Below, in pieces: positions 25,327 to 32,986 of a DNA stretch of 64,000 bases. The stretch comes from DASVUC01 sp036387255 (GTDB taxonomy: Bacteria > Planctomycetota > Phycisphaerae > Tepidisphaerales > Tepidisphaeraceae). The notes beneath the pieces were generated by a model that saw only the letters and a list, made by a program, of their open reading frames with translations, was not told where the DNA came from and ran no database searches. The translations under genes were made by a program, and so were the position numbers. Position 1 is the stretch's first letter. Each line of letters opens with the position of its first letter. The stretch spans positions 1-64,000 of the forward strand of contig DASVUC010000209.1 of NCBI GenBank assembly GCA_036387255.1, read 5' to 3'.

Positions 25327-27216
25327 TTAAGCGACACCCCGGTGCTCCAGCATCTGGCGGAACGCGTTCTCGATGTTGCGGGTAAACCGCTTCGCGTCGC
25401 CCAACGCCGACGCCATCATCTGATCCCGCAGTTGCCGGCGGAGCGCCGAAAGTTGCGGCAAATCATTCGCATACTTCGCGCAGAGCTCGACGTACTGCTC
25501 CTGGTCATTGGCCACGAACTCCATCAGCCCCACATTGGTAAGGATGCATTCGCCCGCCCGCGAGATTGCTGTGGTGCCCCGCAGCGTCACAAACGGCACG
25601 CCCATGTAAAGGGAATCCAGGCTGGTCGTGTGACCATTGTAAGGAAACGGGTCCAGCCCCACGTCAACCTGGTGGAAAAGCCCCAGGTACCGATCTCGCG
25701 GCTGAAAATCGACCAGCACGATCCGCTCTCTCGCGACCCCATGGCGCTCGAACCGGTCTGCCGCCCGCCGATTGCCCGCTGCCCCGCCCGCCATCAACAT
25801 GAGCAGTCGCGACTTCGGCACAGCCAGCAGCACTTGCGACCAGAGCGCCACAACGGCGTCATTCACCTTTGCCGGCGTGTTCAACGAGCCAAACGTAAAC
25901 CTGTCGCTCGACAACGCCGGCAGATCGTTCACGGGCGGCGCATCAGGCGATGGGCCGTAGCACCAGAATGTGTCCGGAATGCGGATGAGGCCCTCGCTTG
26001 AGAATTGGTCGTCACCCGGGTCGAGCAGGTCGCACGTGATCCGGTAGTCGATCGCAGTCTGTCCGCTCGTCGCGGGATACGCCAGATAATTCACCTGCAC
26101 CGGCGCCGGCTTGCGCGCGAAGACGAGCGCGCGGTTGTTGGCCATGTGGCTCGTCAGGTCCACCAGCACATCAATCTGGTCCGCCCGAATCTGCTCCGCC
26201 AGCGCTGCGTCCGACAACGCCGCCGTTTCGCGCCACACATCGGCATAAGCTCGAATGCGTTCCGTCAATGAGTCAGGGGTCGTCGCGTTGCTGTAGCAGA
26301 AGATCTGAAATGCGCCATGGTCGTGATTCGCGAGCACCGGCTCGATCAAGTAACCGTTAGCGTGGTGCCGGAAATCGGGTGAGAGATACCCGACGCGAAT
26401 CCTCCTCCCCTCAAGCGGTTCAATCCTGTGCGGCCGGGGATCGCGCAGCGGCAAAGCAAACTTCTCGTTCCAAGACTGGTGCTCCCGAAAGATCAACTGC
26501 TGCGACAAGGTCGGGTGAAACCACAGCGAGAACAGCAGCGCGGACGCCACGCTCGGATTATCCGGCGCAATGCGAGCGGCGACACGATAATGCTCCACCG
26601 CCTCCACAATCCGCGCCTGGTCGCGCAGCGCATTCGCCAGCGTCACCTGAAACTCCGCCACCGACGGCACCGCACGAACCAGATCCGACAGCAACGCGAT
26701 GGCTTCATCCATCCGTCCGCGCATGTGCAGCGCCCGCGCCAGGTTGTGCCGGGCCAGCATCCCCGCCCGCTGCGCGCCGGGCGGAGCATTTGGAGGAATC
26801 CCAGCCAGCACCTGTGCGTACACCTCGATCGCCTGTTCCGCCGCGCCCTTGGCCAGAAATGCATTGGCCAGGTTCACCAGCGCGTCGATGTAGTTCGGCT
26901 GAAGGCGCAGCGCCTCCTGTGCCGCCGCGATTGCCTCGTCATTCTTACCCAGCGCCGCCAGCACCGCAGAGAGGTTCGCGTGATACCCCGCCACAGACGG
27001 TTCCACCGTGATCGCCCGCTGAATCAGCTCCACGCCCCGCAGGTGCTCGCCCTGACGGTGGTGCACCAGCCCCAGCAGGAACAGCGCCCGATGATCATTC
27101 GCATTCTGTGACAGCAATTCGATGCAAATGCGCTGTGCGCTTAGAAGATCCCCCGCATTAAAGCGACCGAGAGCCGCCGCAAATGTGTCAGCAAGAGGCT
27201 GGGGCGGGGGAGCCAT
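25327..27216 (-). CDS. TPR-OGT protein: O-GlcNAc transferase (GT41, SPINDLY-like), copy 1
   Basis: Residues 10-250 are tetratricopeptide repeats (ALFLLGLVHHRQGEH, YIDALVNLANAFLAKG). Residues 270-620 are the GT41 catalytic region: RIRVGYLSPDFRHHANGYLIEPVL, IDVLVDLTSHMANNRALVFARKPAPVQVNYLAYPATSG, IDYRITCDLLDP, and the UDP-sugar site VDVGLDPFPYNGHTTSLDSLYMGVPFVTL. The family glycosylates Ser/Thr of proteins or acts in surface glycan synthesis. The usual GH(T) of the DLxGHT motif is replaced by SHM, a difference from the copy at 33953-36145. TATAAC lies 8 nt before the ATG, but a GGAG is there as well. It precedes the orphan RNA, divergently oriented. Confidence 0.88.
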   Translation of the reverse strand: MAPPPQPLADTFAAALGRFNAGDLLSAQRICIELLSQNANDHRALFLLGLVHHRQGEHLRGVELIQRAITVEPSVAGYHANLSAVLAALGKNDEAIAAAQEALRLQPNYIDALVNLANAFLAKGAAEQAIEVYAQVLAGIPPNAPPGAQRAGMLARHNLARALHMRGRMDEAIALLSDLVRAVPSVAEFQVTLANALRDQARIVEAVEHYRVAARIAPDNPSVASALLFSLWFHPTLSQQLIFREHQSWNEKFALPLRDPRPHRIEPLEGRRIRVGYLSPDFRHHANGYLIEPVLANHDHGAFQIFCYSNATTPDSLTERIRAYADVWRETAALSDAALAEQIRADQIDVLVDLTSHMANNRALVFARKPAPVQVNYLAYPATSGQTAIDYRITCDLLDPGDDQFSSEGLIRIPDTFWCYGPSPDAPPVNDLPALSSDRFTFGSLNTPAKVNDAVVALWSQVLLAVPKSRLLMLMAGGAAGNRRAADRFERHGVARERIVLVDFQPRDRYLGLFHQVDVGLDPFPYNGHTTSLDSLYMGVPFVTLRGTTAISRAGECILTNVGLMEFVANDQEQYVELCAKYANDLPQLSALRRQLRDQMMASALGDAKRFTRNIENAFRQMLEHRGVA

Positions 27217-27265
27217 GGTCTCCGGTTATACCCGCCGCGGAGCCACCAAAAAAAATGAGAACCGT

Positions 27266-27295
27266 TTGATCCCTTTGCCGAAACCGGCGTACTAT
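27266..27295 (+). promoter_or_regulatory. Sigma-70-type promoter of the orphan RNA
   Basis: TTGATC at 27266-27271, an 18-bp spacer and TACTAT at 27290-27295. A transcript would start near 27302. It faces away from the OGT-like gene and no reading frame with a start follows within 500 bp. Confidence 0.6.
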
Positions 27296-27301
27296 AGATG
27301 C

Positions 27302-27733
27302 AACTGGTTGAGGTAACTCTTCCAGCACGCGAGTCGCAGAAATGGATCTGGCGATTCGTTGGTTCCCGCAGAGGCGTTTGCGGGAGTAAGAGCCCGGCGG
27401 CGGGCAGTAGGGAGTCCTACTAAGGCGTCAGTCCCGGCAGCGATGTGAATCGCTTCCTACGACGTCCGGCAGTCTCTCCCGAAGGTGACCCGCGGCGGTT
27501 GGGCAAGGCCCCGAGCTCACGTGTGTGATGCTCAGCGAAATGGAGGTGATCCGTGACCAATTCAGACTGTACGTGTGAGCTGCTGTGAGCAGCTTCCGTA
27601 GGTGCGATTCCTGCGGTACACGCAGCTGCTCAGCAGCTCGTGAGATCCTCGCCCTGAGGGGTTGATGGATCACACAACAGCAGAAGCACACTGCAAGAGC
27701 CCGGTCCGATAAGGATCGGGCTCTTCTTTTTTT
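27302..27733 (+). ncRNA. Orphan structured RNA of about 430 nt, family not recognised
   Basis: This region has a promoter, a strong intrinsic terminator and no credible coding sequence. It contains several local hairpins: CGAGTCGC/GCGATTCG (one G-T pair), CCCGCA/TGCGGG, AGTAGG-GAGT-CCTACT, AGCGAT-GTGA-ATCGCT with a GNRA loop, and AGCTGCT/AGCAGCT sequences that can pair in more than one way. I looked for the RNase P signature GAGGAAAGTCC, the tmRNA acceptor ends and tag frame, the SRP GGAAGCAGCC loop and cobalamin or T-box cores, and found none. It is therefore an inferred independent non-coding transcript. It could be a very divergent housekeeping RNA or a new class. The next gene, encoding a small secreted protein, lies beyond the terminator. 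Confidence 0.6.
27695..27733 (+). terminator. Intrinsic terminator of the orphan RNA
   Basis: A 13-bp stem with one G-T pair (AAGAGCCCGGTCC / GGATCGGGCTCTT) closes a GATAA loop and runs into TCTTTTTTT. It is among the strongest terminators in the window. Confidence 0.9.
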
Positions 27734-27868
27734 GATCGCAGTCCCGGCATCTCTTGGCCAGCTTCAACTTCTTCCGTGGCCGCTTCACTGAAATTCCTCT
27801 TTCCGATGCCCTTGTACCGCCTCCCGAATCGTACATCTCTCCGTACAGCAACACTTACTGGAGATCAC

Positions 27869-28111
27869 ATGAAGAAGTCGAAGATTGCAGTCGCGGCGAT
27901 GGTCTTGGGTGCTGGCATGCTGGCGGCCCAGCCCGTCCAAGCAAAGCCCGCCACCAAGGGCGGGAACAGCGCTGGGCATCGCCAGGATGGCAAGCACGGC
28001 CATAAGGGCAAGAAGGGCGGCAAGAGCGCCGAACACCGTCAGGATGGCGAGCATCGCCAGGACGGCCAGCACGGCAACAAGGGTGGCAGCACCACCCGCC
28101 CCTCCAAGTAA
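27869..28111 (+). CDS. Small secreted His/Gly/Lys-rich repeat protein
   Basis: The 80-residue product starts at an ATG with GGAG 6 nt upstream and has a clean signal peptide (MKKSKIAVAAMVLGAGMLAAQPVQA). The mature 55 residues are very basic and contain the repeat (S/A)(G/E)HRQDG in SAGHRQDGKH, SAEHRQDGEH and HRQDGQHG, separated by KGGK/KKGG spacers. I recognise no family. The histidines suggest metal or anion binding and the basic charge suggests binding to nucleic acid or acidic polysaccharide; both are guesses. It is bounded by the orphan RNA terminator before and its own terminator after, so it is a single-gene unit. Confidence 0.75.
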   Translation: MKKSKIAVAAMVLGAGMLAAQPVQAKPATKGGNSAGHRQDGKHGHKGKKGGKSAEHRQDGEHRQDGQHGNKGGSTTRPSK

Positions 28112-28131
28112 TCGACACCTTTCTTCCATGG

Positions 28132-28167
28132 ACGGCACAGGTTCAACGGCCTGTGCCGTTCTTTTTT
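28132..28167 (+). terminator. Intrinsic terminator after the small HRQDG protein
   Basis: A perfect 10-bp stem ACGGCACAGG/CCTGTGCCGT with loop TTCAACGG, followed by TTCTTTTTT. Confidence 0.9.
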
Positions 28168-28330
28168 GCGCTTGCGAACTGCGTCCGATAAGCAAACGGT
28201 GCTAAATCTCGTCCAGCAGCAGCGTTACCGCACTTTCACCCCATGCTCCGACAGAACCCTTATCCCAAAGCAGCGTATTAACGTTCGTACCTGGCGGCAT
28301 TTAGATGGCTGTAAGGGCTCGCTCGTCCGC

Positions 28331-28358
28331 TTGACGCGCTAGTCTAGGCAGTTACATT
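28331..28358 (+). promoter_or_regulatory. Promoter upstream of the second candidate RNA
   Basis: TTGACG at 28331-28336, a 16-bp spacer and TACATT at 28353-28358. Transcription would begin near 28365. Confidence 0.5.
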
Positions 28359-28364
28359 ACCGCA

Positions 28365-28622
28365 CCTTCGCCGCAGCCCGTTTGCTCCAATTTCACCAAA
28401 ACATGAAATAGGAACCGGGCATACGGACGATATTTCTCCGACCAAGGAGTGGCTGTGAAGATTGAGCCAAACTAAGTGGCTCATGCTGACCGAAGCAAGC
28501 ATGGTCAGTGTGGGCCCTCCCGGGTGACGCCGGGGCTGACCGTGCGGGTGCTTCAGATTCCACTACATCTGAAAGCCGATTGACCCGCAGTGCGGAACGA
28601 CCGCTGCGGGTTTTGTGTTTTT
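28365..28622 (+). ncRNA. Candidate structured RNA upstream of fusA, possibly 6S-like
   Basis: About 255 nt lie between a promoter-like sequence and an intrinsic terminator, without a coding frame. It contains many hairpins: CTCC-GACCAA-GGAG, GAGCCA-AACTAAG-TGGCTC, TGACC/GGTCA, CCCGG/CCGGG and TTCAGAT/ATCTGAA. A GATATTTCT followed directly by a small hairpin recalls the central-bubble strand of 6S RNA, but I cannot draw a full 6S closing stem. It may alternatively be a fusA leader that ends early. The terminator lies 60 bp before the fusA start. Confidence 0.45.
28584..28622 (+). terminator. Intrinsic terminator between candidate RNA and fusA
   Basis: CCCGCAG/CTGCGGG with an inner CGG/CCG extension around AACGA, then TTTTGTGTTTTT. 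Its position 60 bp before the fusA start would make it either the end of a separate RNA or an attenuator. Confidence 0.75.
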
Positions 28623-28681
28623 CGAGGAAGAAGACGCGCATCGCGCTGCGATGCGGCTACAGGAAAAACTGAGGAACAGTT

Positions 28682-30829
28682 ATGTCACGCGACCTATCGA
28701 AGATTCGGAACATCGGGATTGCCGCCCACATCGACGCCGGGAAAACCACCGTGTCCGAGCGCATCCTCTATTACACCGGCAAGATCCACAAGATGGGTGA
28801 GGTGCACGAAGGCACCGCCGTGATGGACTTCGATGAAGAAGAACAGAAGCGCGGCATCACCATCAACTCCGCCGCGACCACCTGCCCGTGGATCCGCAAC
28901 GGTGAGAACTACACCGTCAACCTGATCGACACCCCGGGCCACGTCGACTTCACCGCTGAAGTCGAACGGTCGCTCCGCGTGCTCGACGGCGCGGTCGCGG
29001 TGTTCGACGGTAAGGAAGGCGTTGAAGCGCAGTCCGAAACCGTCTGGCGCCAGGCCACCAAGTACAAGGTCCCCCGCGTTTGCTTCATCAACAAGATGGA
29101 CAAGCTCGGCGCCGACTTTGACTTCAGCTTCAACAGCATCCTCGAGCGCCTGGGCGCTCCGGCGGTTCCGGTACAAATTCCCATCGGACAGTCCAGCACC
29201 TTCCAGGGCATGATCGACCTGATCCGCGGGATCGCGATCTACTACAACCTGAAGGACGACAAGGACAAGGGCAAAACCCAGATCGAAAAGCCGGTGCCTG
29301 AAGAGGAAAAGGAGCGCTACGAGAAGTGGCGTCACTACCTGATCGAAAAGGTCGCCGAGACCGACGATCACCTCATGGAGAAGTACCTCAACGGCGAAGA
29401 GCCGACCGAGGAAGAGCTTCGCAAGGGCATCCGCGCCGCGACGATCAGCTTCAAGATGCACCCAGTGTTCTGCGGTTCAGCCCTCAAGTACGTGGGCGTG
29501 CAGCGCCTCATCGACGGCGTCATCGACTATCTGCCCTCGCCGATGGATATCCCGCCGGTGATCGGCCACGACGTGAAGGATGCTGAGAAGACGATCGAGC
29601 GTCACTCCAATCCGGATGAGCCGTTCTGCGGCCTCGCGTTCAAGATCGTCAGCGATCAGCACGGCGACCTGACCTACGTCCGCGTGTACAGCGGCAGGCT
29701 CGAGAAGGGCAGCCGCGTGCTGAACAGCAACCGGAACAAGCGCGAGAACATCAGCCGCATGTTCCAGATGCACGCGAATGATCGTAACCCGATCGACGTC
29801 GCGGAAGCCGGCGACATCGTTGCCTGTATCGGCGTGAAAGACGCCCTCACCGGCGACACGCTGTGCGACAACGACAACCCGATCATCCTCGAGCGTCCGA
29901 CGTTCCCCGAGCCGGTCATCAGCATGTCGATCGAGCCCAAGACGGCTGCCGACAAGCAGAAGCTGGGCGAGGCGCTCACGACGCTGCGTCGCGAGGACCC
30001 GACGTTCCACGCGAACTACGACGACGAAACCGGTCAGACCATCATCGCCGGGATGGGCGAGCTGCACCTGGAAATTCTTCGCAATCGCCTGACGCGCGAC
30101 CACAAGGTGGACGTGCTGGTCGGCAAGCCGAAGGTTGCCTACAAGGAAACCATCAGCGGCAGCGCGCACAACATCCGCGGCAAGCACGTGAAACAGTCGG
30201 GTGGTCGCGGTCAGTTCGGCGACTGCACGATCAACATCGATCCGTTCGACGGCAACGGGCCGGATGGCAAACCGCTCGACGCCGAAACGCTGAAGGAGCT
30301 TGGCTGGAAGGACAACTTCGCCTTCGAAAACAAGGTCTTCGGCGGTTCGATTCCGAAGGAATACATTCCGTCCGTCGAGTACGGCTGCCGCATGGCCGCC
30401 AAGACGGGTGTGCTGGCGAACTATCCGCTGATCAACGTGAAGGTCACGCTGACCGACGGCAGCTACCACCCGGTCGACAGCTCGCAGGTGGCGTTCGAAC
30501 TCGCCGGCCAGCTCGCCTTCCGCGACGCGGTCAGCAAAGCCAAGCCGACCATCCTTGAGCCGATCATGCGAGTCGTCGTGACGACGCCGGAAGAATTCGT
30601 CGGGAACGTTACGGGTGACCTCAACCGTCGCCGCGGCCTCATCGTGAACTCTGAACAGCGCGGCAACACCCGCGTCGTGGAAGCGGAAGTTCCGCTTTCT
30701 GAAATGTTCGGCTATACGACCGAACTGCGATCCATGTCGCAGGGCCGAGCGAGCTCCGTGATGGAACCGCTGAAGTACGCCCCGGTCCCCACGAGCGTGA
30801 AGCAGGCGATCCTGGAAGAAGTCGGGTAA
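28682..30829 (+). CDS. fusA: Elongation factor G
   Basis: This 715-residue GTPase drives ribosomal translocation. The GTP-binding motifs are complete: G1 AAHIDAGKTT, G2 RGITINSAA, G3 DTPGHVDFTAEVERSLR and G4 NKMD. Domains II-V follow, including GMGELHLEI and the C-terminal YTTELRSMSQGRASS. The ATG has GAGGAAC upstream. It is not accompanied by rpsL, rpsG or tuf here, so it is likely a stand-alone EF-G. Planctomycetes can carry several EF-G copies and I cannot tell whether this is the main one. A terminator follows at 30888-30921. Confidence 0.97.
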   Translation: MSRDLSKIRNIGIAAHIDAGKTTVSERILYYTGKIHKMGEVHEGTAVMDFDEEEQKRGITINSAATTCPWIRNGENYTVNLIDTPGHVDFTAEVERSLRVLDGAVAVFDGKEGVEAQSETVWRQATKYKVPRVCFINKMDKLGADFDFSFNSILERLGAPAVPVQIPIGQSSTFQGMIDLIRGIAIYYNLKDDKDKGKTQIEKPVPEEEKERYEKWRHYLIEKVAETDDHLMEKYLNGEEPTEEELRKGIRAATISFKMHPVFCGSALKYVGVQRLIDGVIDYLPSPMDIPPVIGHDVKDAEKTIERHSNPDEPFCGLAFKIVSDQHGDLTYVRVYSGRLEKGSRVLNSNRNKRENISRMFQMHANDRNPIDVAEAGDIVACIGVKDALTGDTLCDNDNPIILERPTFPEPVISMSIEPKTAADKQKLGEALTTLRREDPTFHANYDDETGQTIIAGMGELHLEILRNRLTRDHKVDVLVGKPKVAYKETISGSAHNIRGKHVKQSGGRGQFGDCTINIDPFDGNGPDGKPLDAETLKELGWKDNFAFENKVFGGSIPKEYIPSVEYGCRMAAKTGVLANYPLINVKVTLTDGSYHPVDSSQVAFELAGQLAFRDAVSKAKPTILEPIMRVVVTTPEEFVGNVTGDLNRRRGLIVNSEQRGNTRVVEAEVPLSEMFGYTTELRSMSQGRASSVMEPLKYAPVPTSVKQAILEEVG

Positions 30830-30887
30830 GATCGAACTTCTTCACCCCACTTAGCCGCAGGGCTACGCCCTGCGAGTCGCAAACTCG

Positions 30888-30921
30888 AGAGGAGCACGGC
30901 AACCCTGTGCTCCTCTTTCTT
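30888..30921 (+). terminator. Intrinsic terminator after fusA
   Basis: A 10-bp stem AGAGGAGCAC/GTGCTCCTCT with loop GGCAACCCT, followed by TTCTTTT. It is immediately followed by a TATACT box for the next gene. Confidence 0.85.
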
Positions 30922-30938
30922 TTGCTATACTTTTACTG

Positions 30939-31580
30939 ATGTCTCAGGACCTCACGTCCCTCGATTACGACCAGATCGCCCGCCGAGGCGGCGACGCCGC
31001 GATGCGCCAACTGGGGAGGTTCTTCATGAAAGAGGGCGAGGTTTACGAAGCGCTCCGCGCGATCGCGAAGAAGCTGGACGAGTTGAACATCCCATATGCC
31101 ATCGCCGGTGGTATGGCGCTCAACGTCCACGGCTACCGACGTGCGACGGAAGACGTTGATGTCCTTGTGACTCAAGACGGGCTGACCAAGGTTCATCAGG
31201 CTCTCGATGGGCTGGGGTATGTTCCGCCATTCCCGGGGAGCAAACAGCTCAAAGACACGCAGAACAGGGTGCGCATCGAGTTCCTGGTCACCGGACAGTT
31301 CCCCGGTGATGAGAAACCCAAGCCGGTTGCATTCCCCGATCCCGCCGCAGTGTCGGTGGACGTCGAGGGCATTCACTACATCAATCTGACCACACTGCTG
31401 GAACTGAAGCTCGCGTCAGGCTTGACCAGCCCCGGACGCTTGAAAGATCTGGCAGACGTTCAGGAACTCATCAAGGTCCTCTCGCTGTCGCGGGATCTGG
31501 CGCAGCAGCTGAATCCCTATGTCCAGCAAAAGTATCTTGAGCTGTGGAGTGATTCGAAAGAGGACCCGCACGCGACTTAG
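30939..31580 (+). CDS. Nucleotidyltransferase-fold protein, AbiEii-like or related
   Basis: The 213-residue protein has IPYAIAGGMALNVHGYRRATEDVDVLV at about residues 50-75. This is the minimal nucleotidyltransferase core with GG(x)A and the DxD metal pair, as in AbiEii/MNT-like and uncharacterised nucleotidyltransferases. The rest (LLELKLASGLTSPGRLKDLADVQELIK) is the helical part usual in these families. No antitoxin or partner gene is next to it, so a toxin role is not supported. A TATACT box lies 7 nt before the ATG with no Shine-Dalgarno, suggesting a leaderless mRNA. An internal ATG at 31026 has GGGGAGG upstream and is the alternative start. Confidence 0.65.
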   Translation: MSQDLTSLDYDQIARRGGDAAMRQLGRFFMKEGEVYEALRAIAKKLDELNIPYAIAGGMALNVHGYRRATEDVDVLVTQDGLTKVHQALDGLGYVPPFPGSKQLKDTQNRVRIEFLVTGQFPGDEKPKPVAFPDPAAVSVDVEGIHYINLTTLLELKLASGLTSPGRLKDLADVQELIKVLSLSRDLAQQLNPYVQQKYLELWSDSKEDPHAT

Positions 31581-31615
31581 TCGAAGCAGCAGTACACCGG
31601 CTACAATCGCGGAAC

Positions 31616-32884
31616 ATGCTCCCGGTCCTGCACTGGATCATTCTCGCCCTCTACCTCGCTCTCCCCGCCGCCGCCTTCATCCATTCCATCGCCCGCCGCT
31701 CGCAATGTGAGAAGGGCACTTTCCGCAGCCTCCTCTTCACCGCTTTGGCCGGCGTGGTCCTTTCCCTGGCGATGTCCCTCGTCTACGCCACCGTCTCCGG
31801 CGGGCGCGTTCTCATCAACCAGGTTCTCATAGGGGCTTACTTCGCAGTGGGGCTGCTCCTGTTACTCAAAGGCTTCGACTACGCCGTGCGCTGGATGCTT
31901 CGCAAAATCCTTCGCCTGGAAACAGGCAAAGCCATCGCCTTTGCGCTGCTGCGGATGCTGCTGGGCGCGTTGGTGCGCGTCGTCATCGTCGCCGGCATCG
32001 GTCTGCCTTACATTATGTCCAGCGCCATGACCTACCGCGTCAAGGTCGGCATGGCCGACGATCCCGAGCGCCAGCTCGGCTTCGACTTCGAGCGTGTCCA
32101 GTTCCGCGCCACCGACGGCACCAGGATCGTCGGGTGGTGGATCCCCGCCATGCGAACCCGCAAGTCCGCACGCCAGCCGGACGAGCAGTGGGGGACCCAA
32201 ACCGTTCTCGTGTGCCACGGCCTTGGCGCCAACAAGTCCAACCAGCTCGTCATGGCGCGCGACCTCATCCCCGCCGGCTACAACGTTCTCGCCTTCGACT
32301 TTCGCGCCAGCGGCGAATCCGGCGGCCAGCTCTCCACCTTTGGCGATCTTGAGCGCCGCGACGTGCTCGGCGCTGTACACTGGCTCCGCGAGTCTCAACC
32401 CCGCAACGCCCGGAAGATCTTCGGCCTCGGAGCGAGCATGGGCGGCGCAGCCCTTATCGCCGCCGCGTCTGACAACAGCGATGAGGGCCGCGCCATCGAA
32501 GCCGTCGCCACCTACGCGGCGTACGACAGTCTCGAAGGTCTGGCGCAATCCGTGACGGAGCAATACTTCATCCCGCCGCTGGGCTGGCTCTTGATGAACG
32601 TCGGCATGCCCCTCGCCAGCGCACAGACCGGTAGCGATCTCAGCGCCTTCTCTCCCGCCACACTCGCACCTGCACTCTGGCCTCGGCCGCTTCTCGTCAT
32701 CCACGGGGTGAAAGACCGGATCATCCCGTTCGAGCGCGCCGAGCAGTTGTACGACCACGCAACAATCCCGCGATACTACCTGTGGCTCCAGAAGGGCGAC
32801 CACAACGACCTGATCACGGACGATGCCGCTTCGCGCACCATAATTCAGTTTTTTCGAGACATTCAAGCTTCCCCCGTGATCTAA
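31616..32884 (+). CDS. Membrane-anchored alpha/beta hydrolase
   Basis: Residues 1-145 hold about four hydrophobic segments (LHWIILALYLALPAAAF, LLFTALAGVVLSLAMSLVYATV, VLIGAYFAVGLLLLL, VVIVAGIGLPYIM). Residues 165-415 are a serine hydrolase: oxyanion motif CHGLGANKSN, nucleophile elbow GLGASMGGAA, Asp in IHGVKDRIIPF and His in KGDHNDL. Together these give a complete triad. The closest type is the YfhR/ABHD-like peptidase-esterase group; the substrate is unknown. TACAAT lies 8 nt before the ATG and there is no ribosome-binding site. It begins 35 bp after the nucleotidyltransferase-like gene. Confidence 0.82.
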   Translation: MLPVLHWIILALYLALPAAAFIHSIARRSQCEKGTFRSLLFTALAGVVLSLAMSLVYATVSGGRVLINQVLIGAYFAVGLLLLLKGFDYAVRWMLRKILRLETGKAIAFALLRMLLGALVRVVIVAGIGLPYIMSSAMTYRVKVGMADDPERQLGFDFERVQFRATDGTRIVGWWIPAMRTRKSARQPDEQWGTQTVLVCHGLGANKSNQLVMARDLIPAGYNVLAFDFRASGESGGQLSTFGDLERRDVLGAVHWLRESQPRNARKIFGLGASMGGAALIAAASDNSDEGRAIEAVATYAAYDSLEGLAQSVTEQYFIPPLGWLLMNVGMPLASAQTGSDLSAFSPATLAPALWPRPLLVIHGVKDRIIPFERAEQLYDHATIPRYYLWLQKGDHNDLITDDAASRTIIQFFRDIQASPVI

Positions 32885-32986
32885 GCTTCAGCCTCCGCGC
32901 CGTCAGGGTCAGTGAGGAGCACAGGGGCCCCAGGCTGCTCGCCCTCCTTCTCCTCTTGCAGGATATGCCCTTCCCCTTCGATTCAC

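Noticed and set aside
27302..27733. Assignment of the orphan RNA to RNase P, tmRNA, SRP RNA or a cobalamin/T-box leader
   Set aside because: GAGGAAAGTCC, tRNA-like ends with a tag frame, the GGAAGCAGCC loop and riboswitch core motifs were all not found by eye. A divergent member cannot be excluded without a covariance-model search.
30939..32884. Toxin-antitoxin pair formed by the nucleotidyltransferase and the next gene
   Set aside because: The next gene is a membrane alpha/beta hydrolase with its own -10 box, not an antitoxin.
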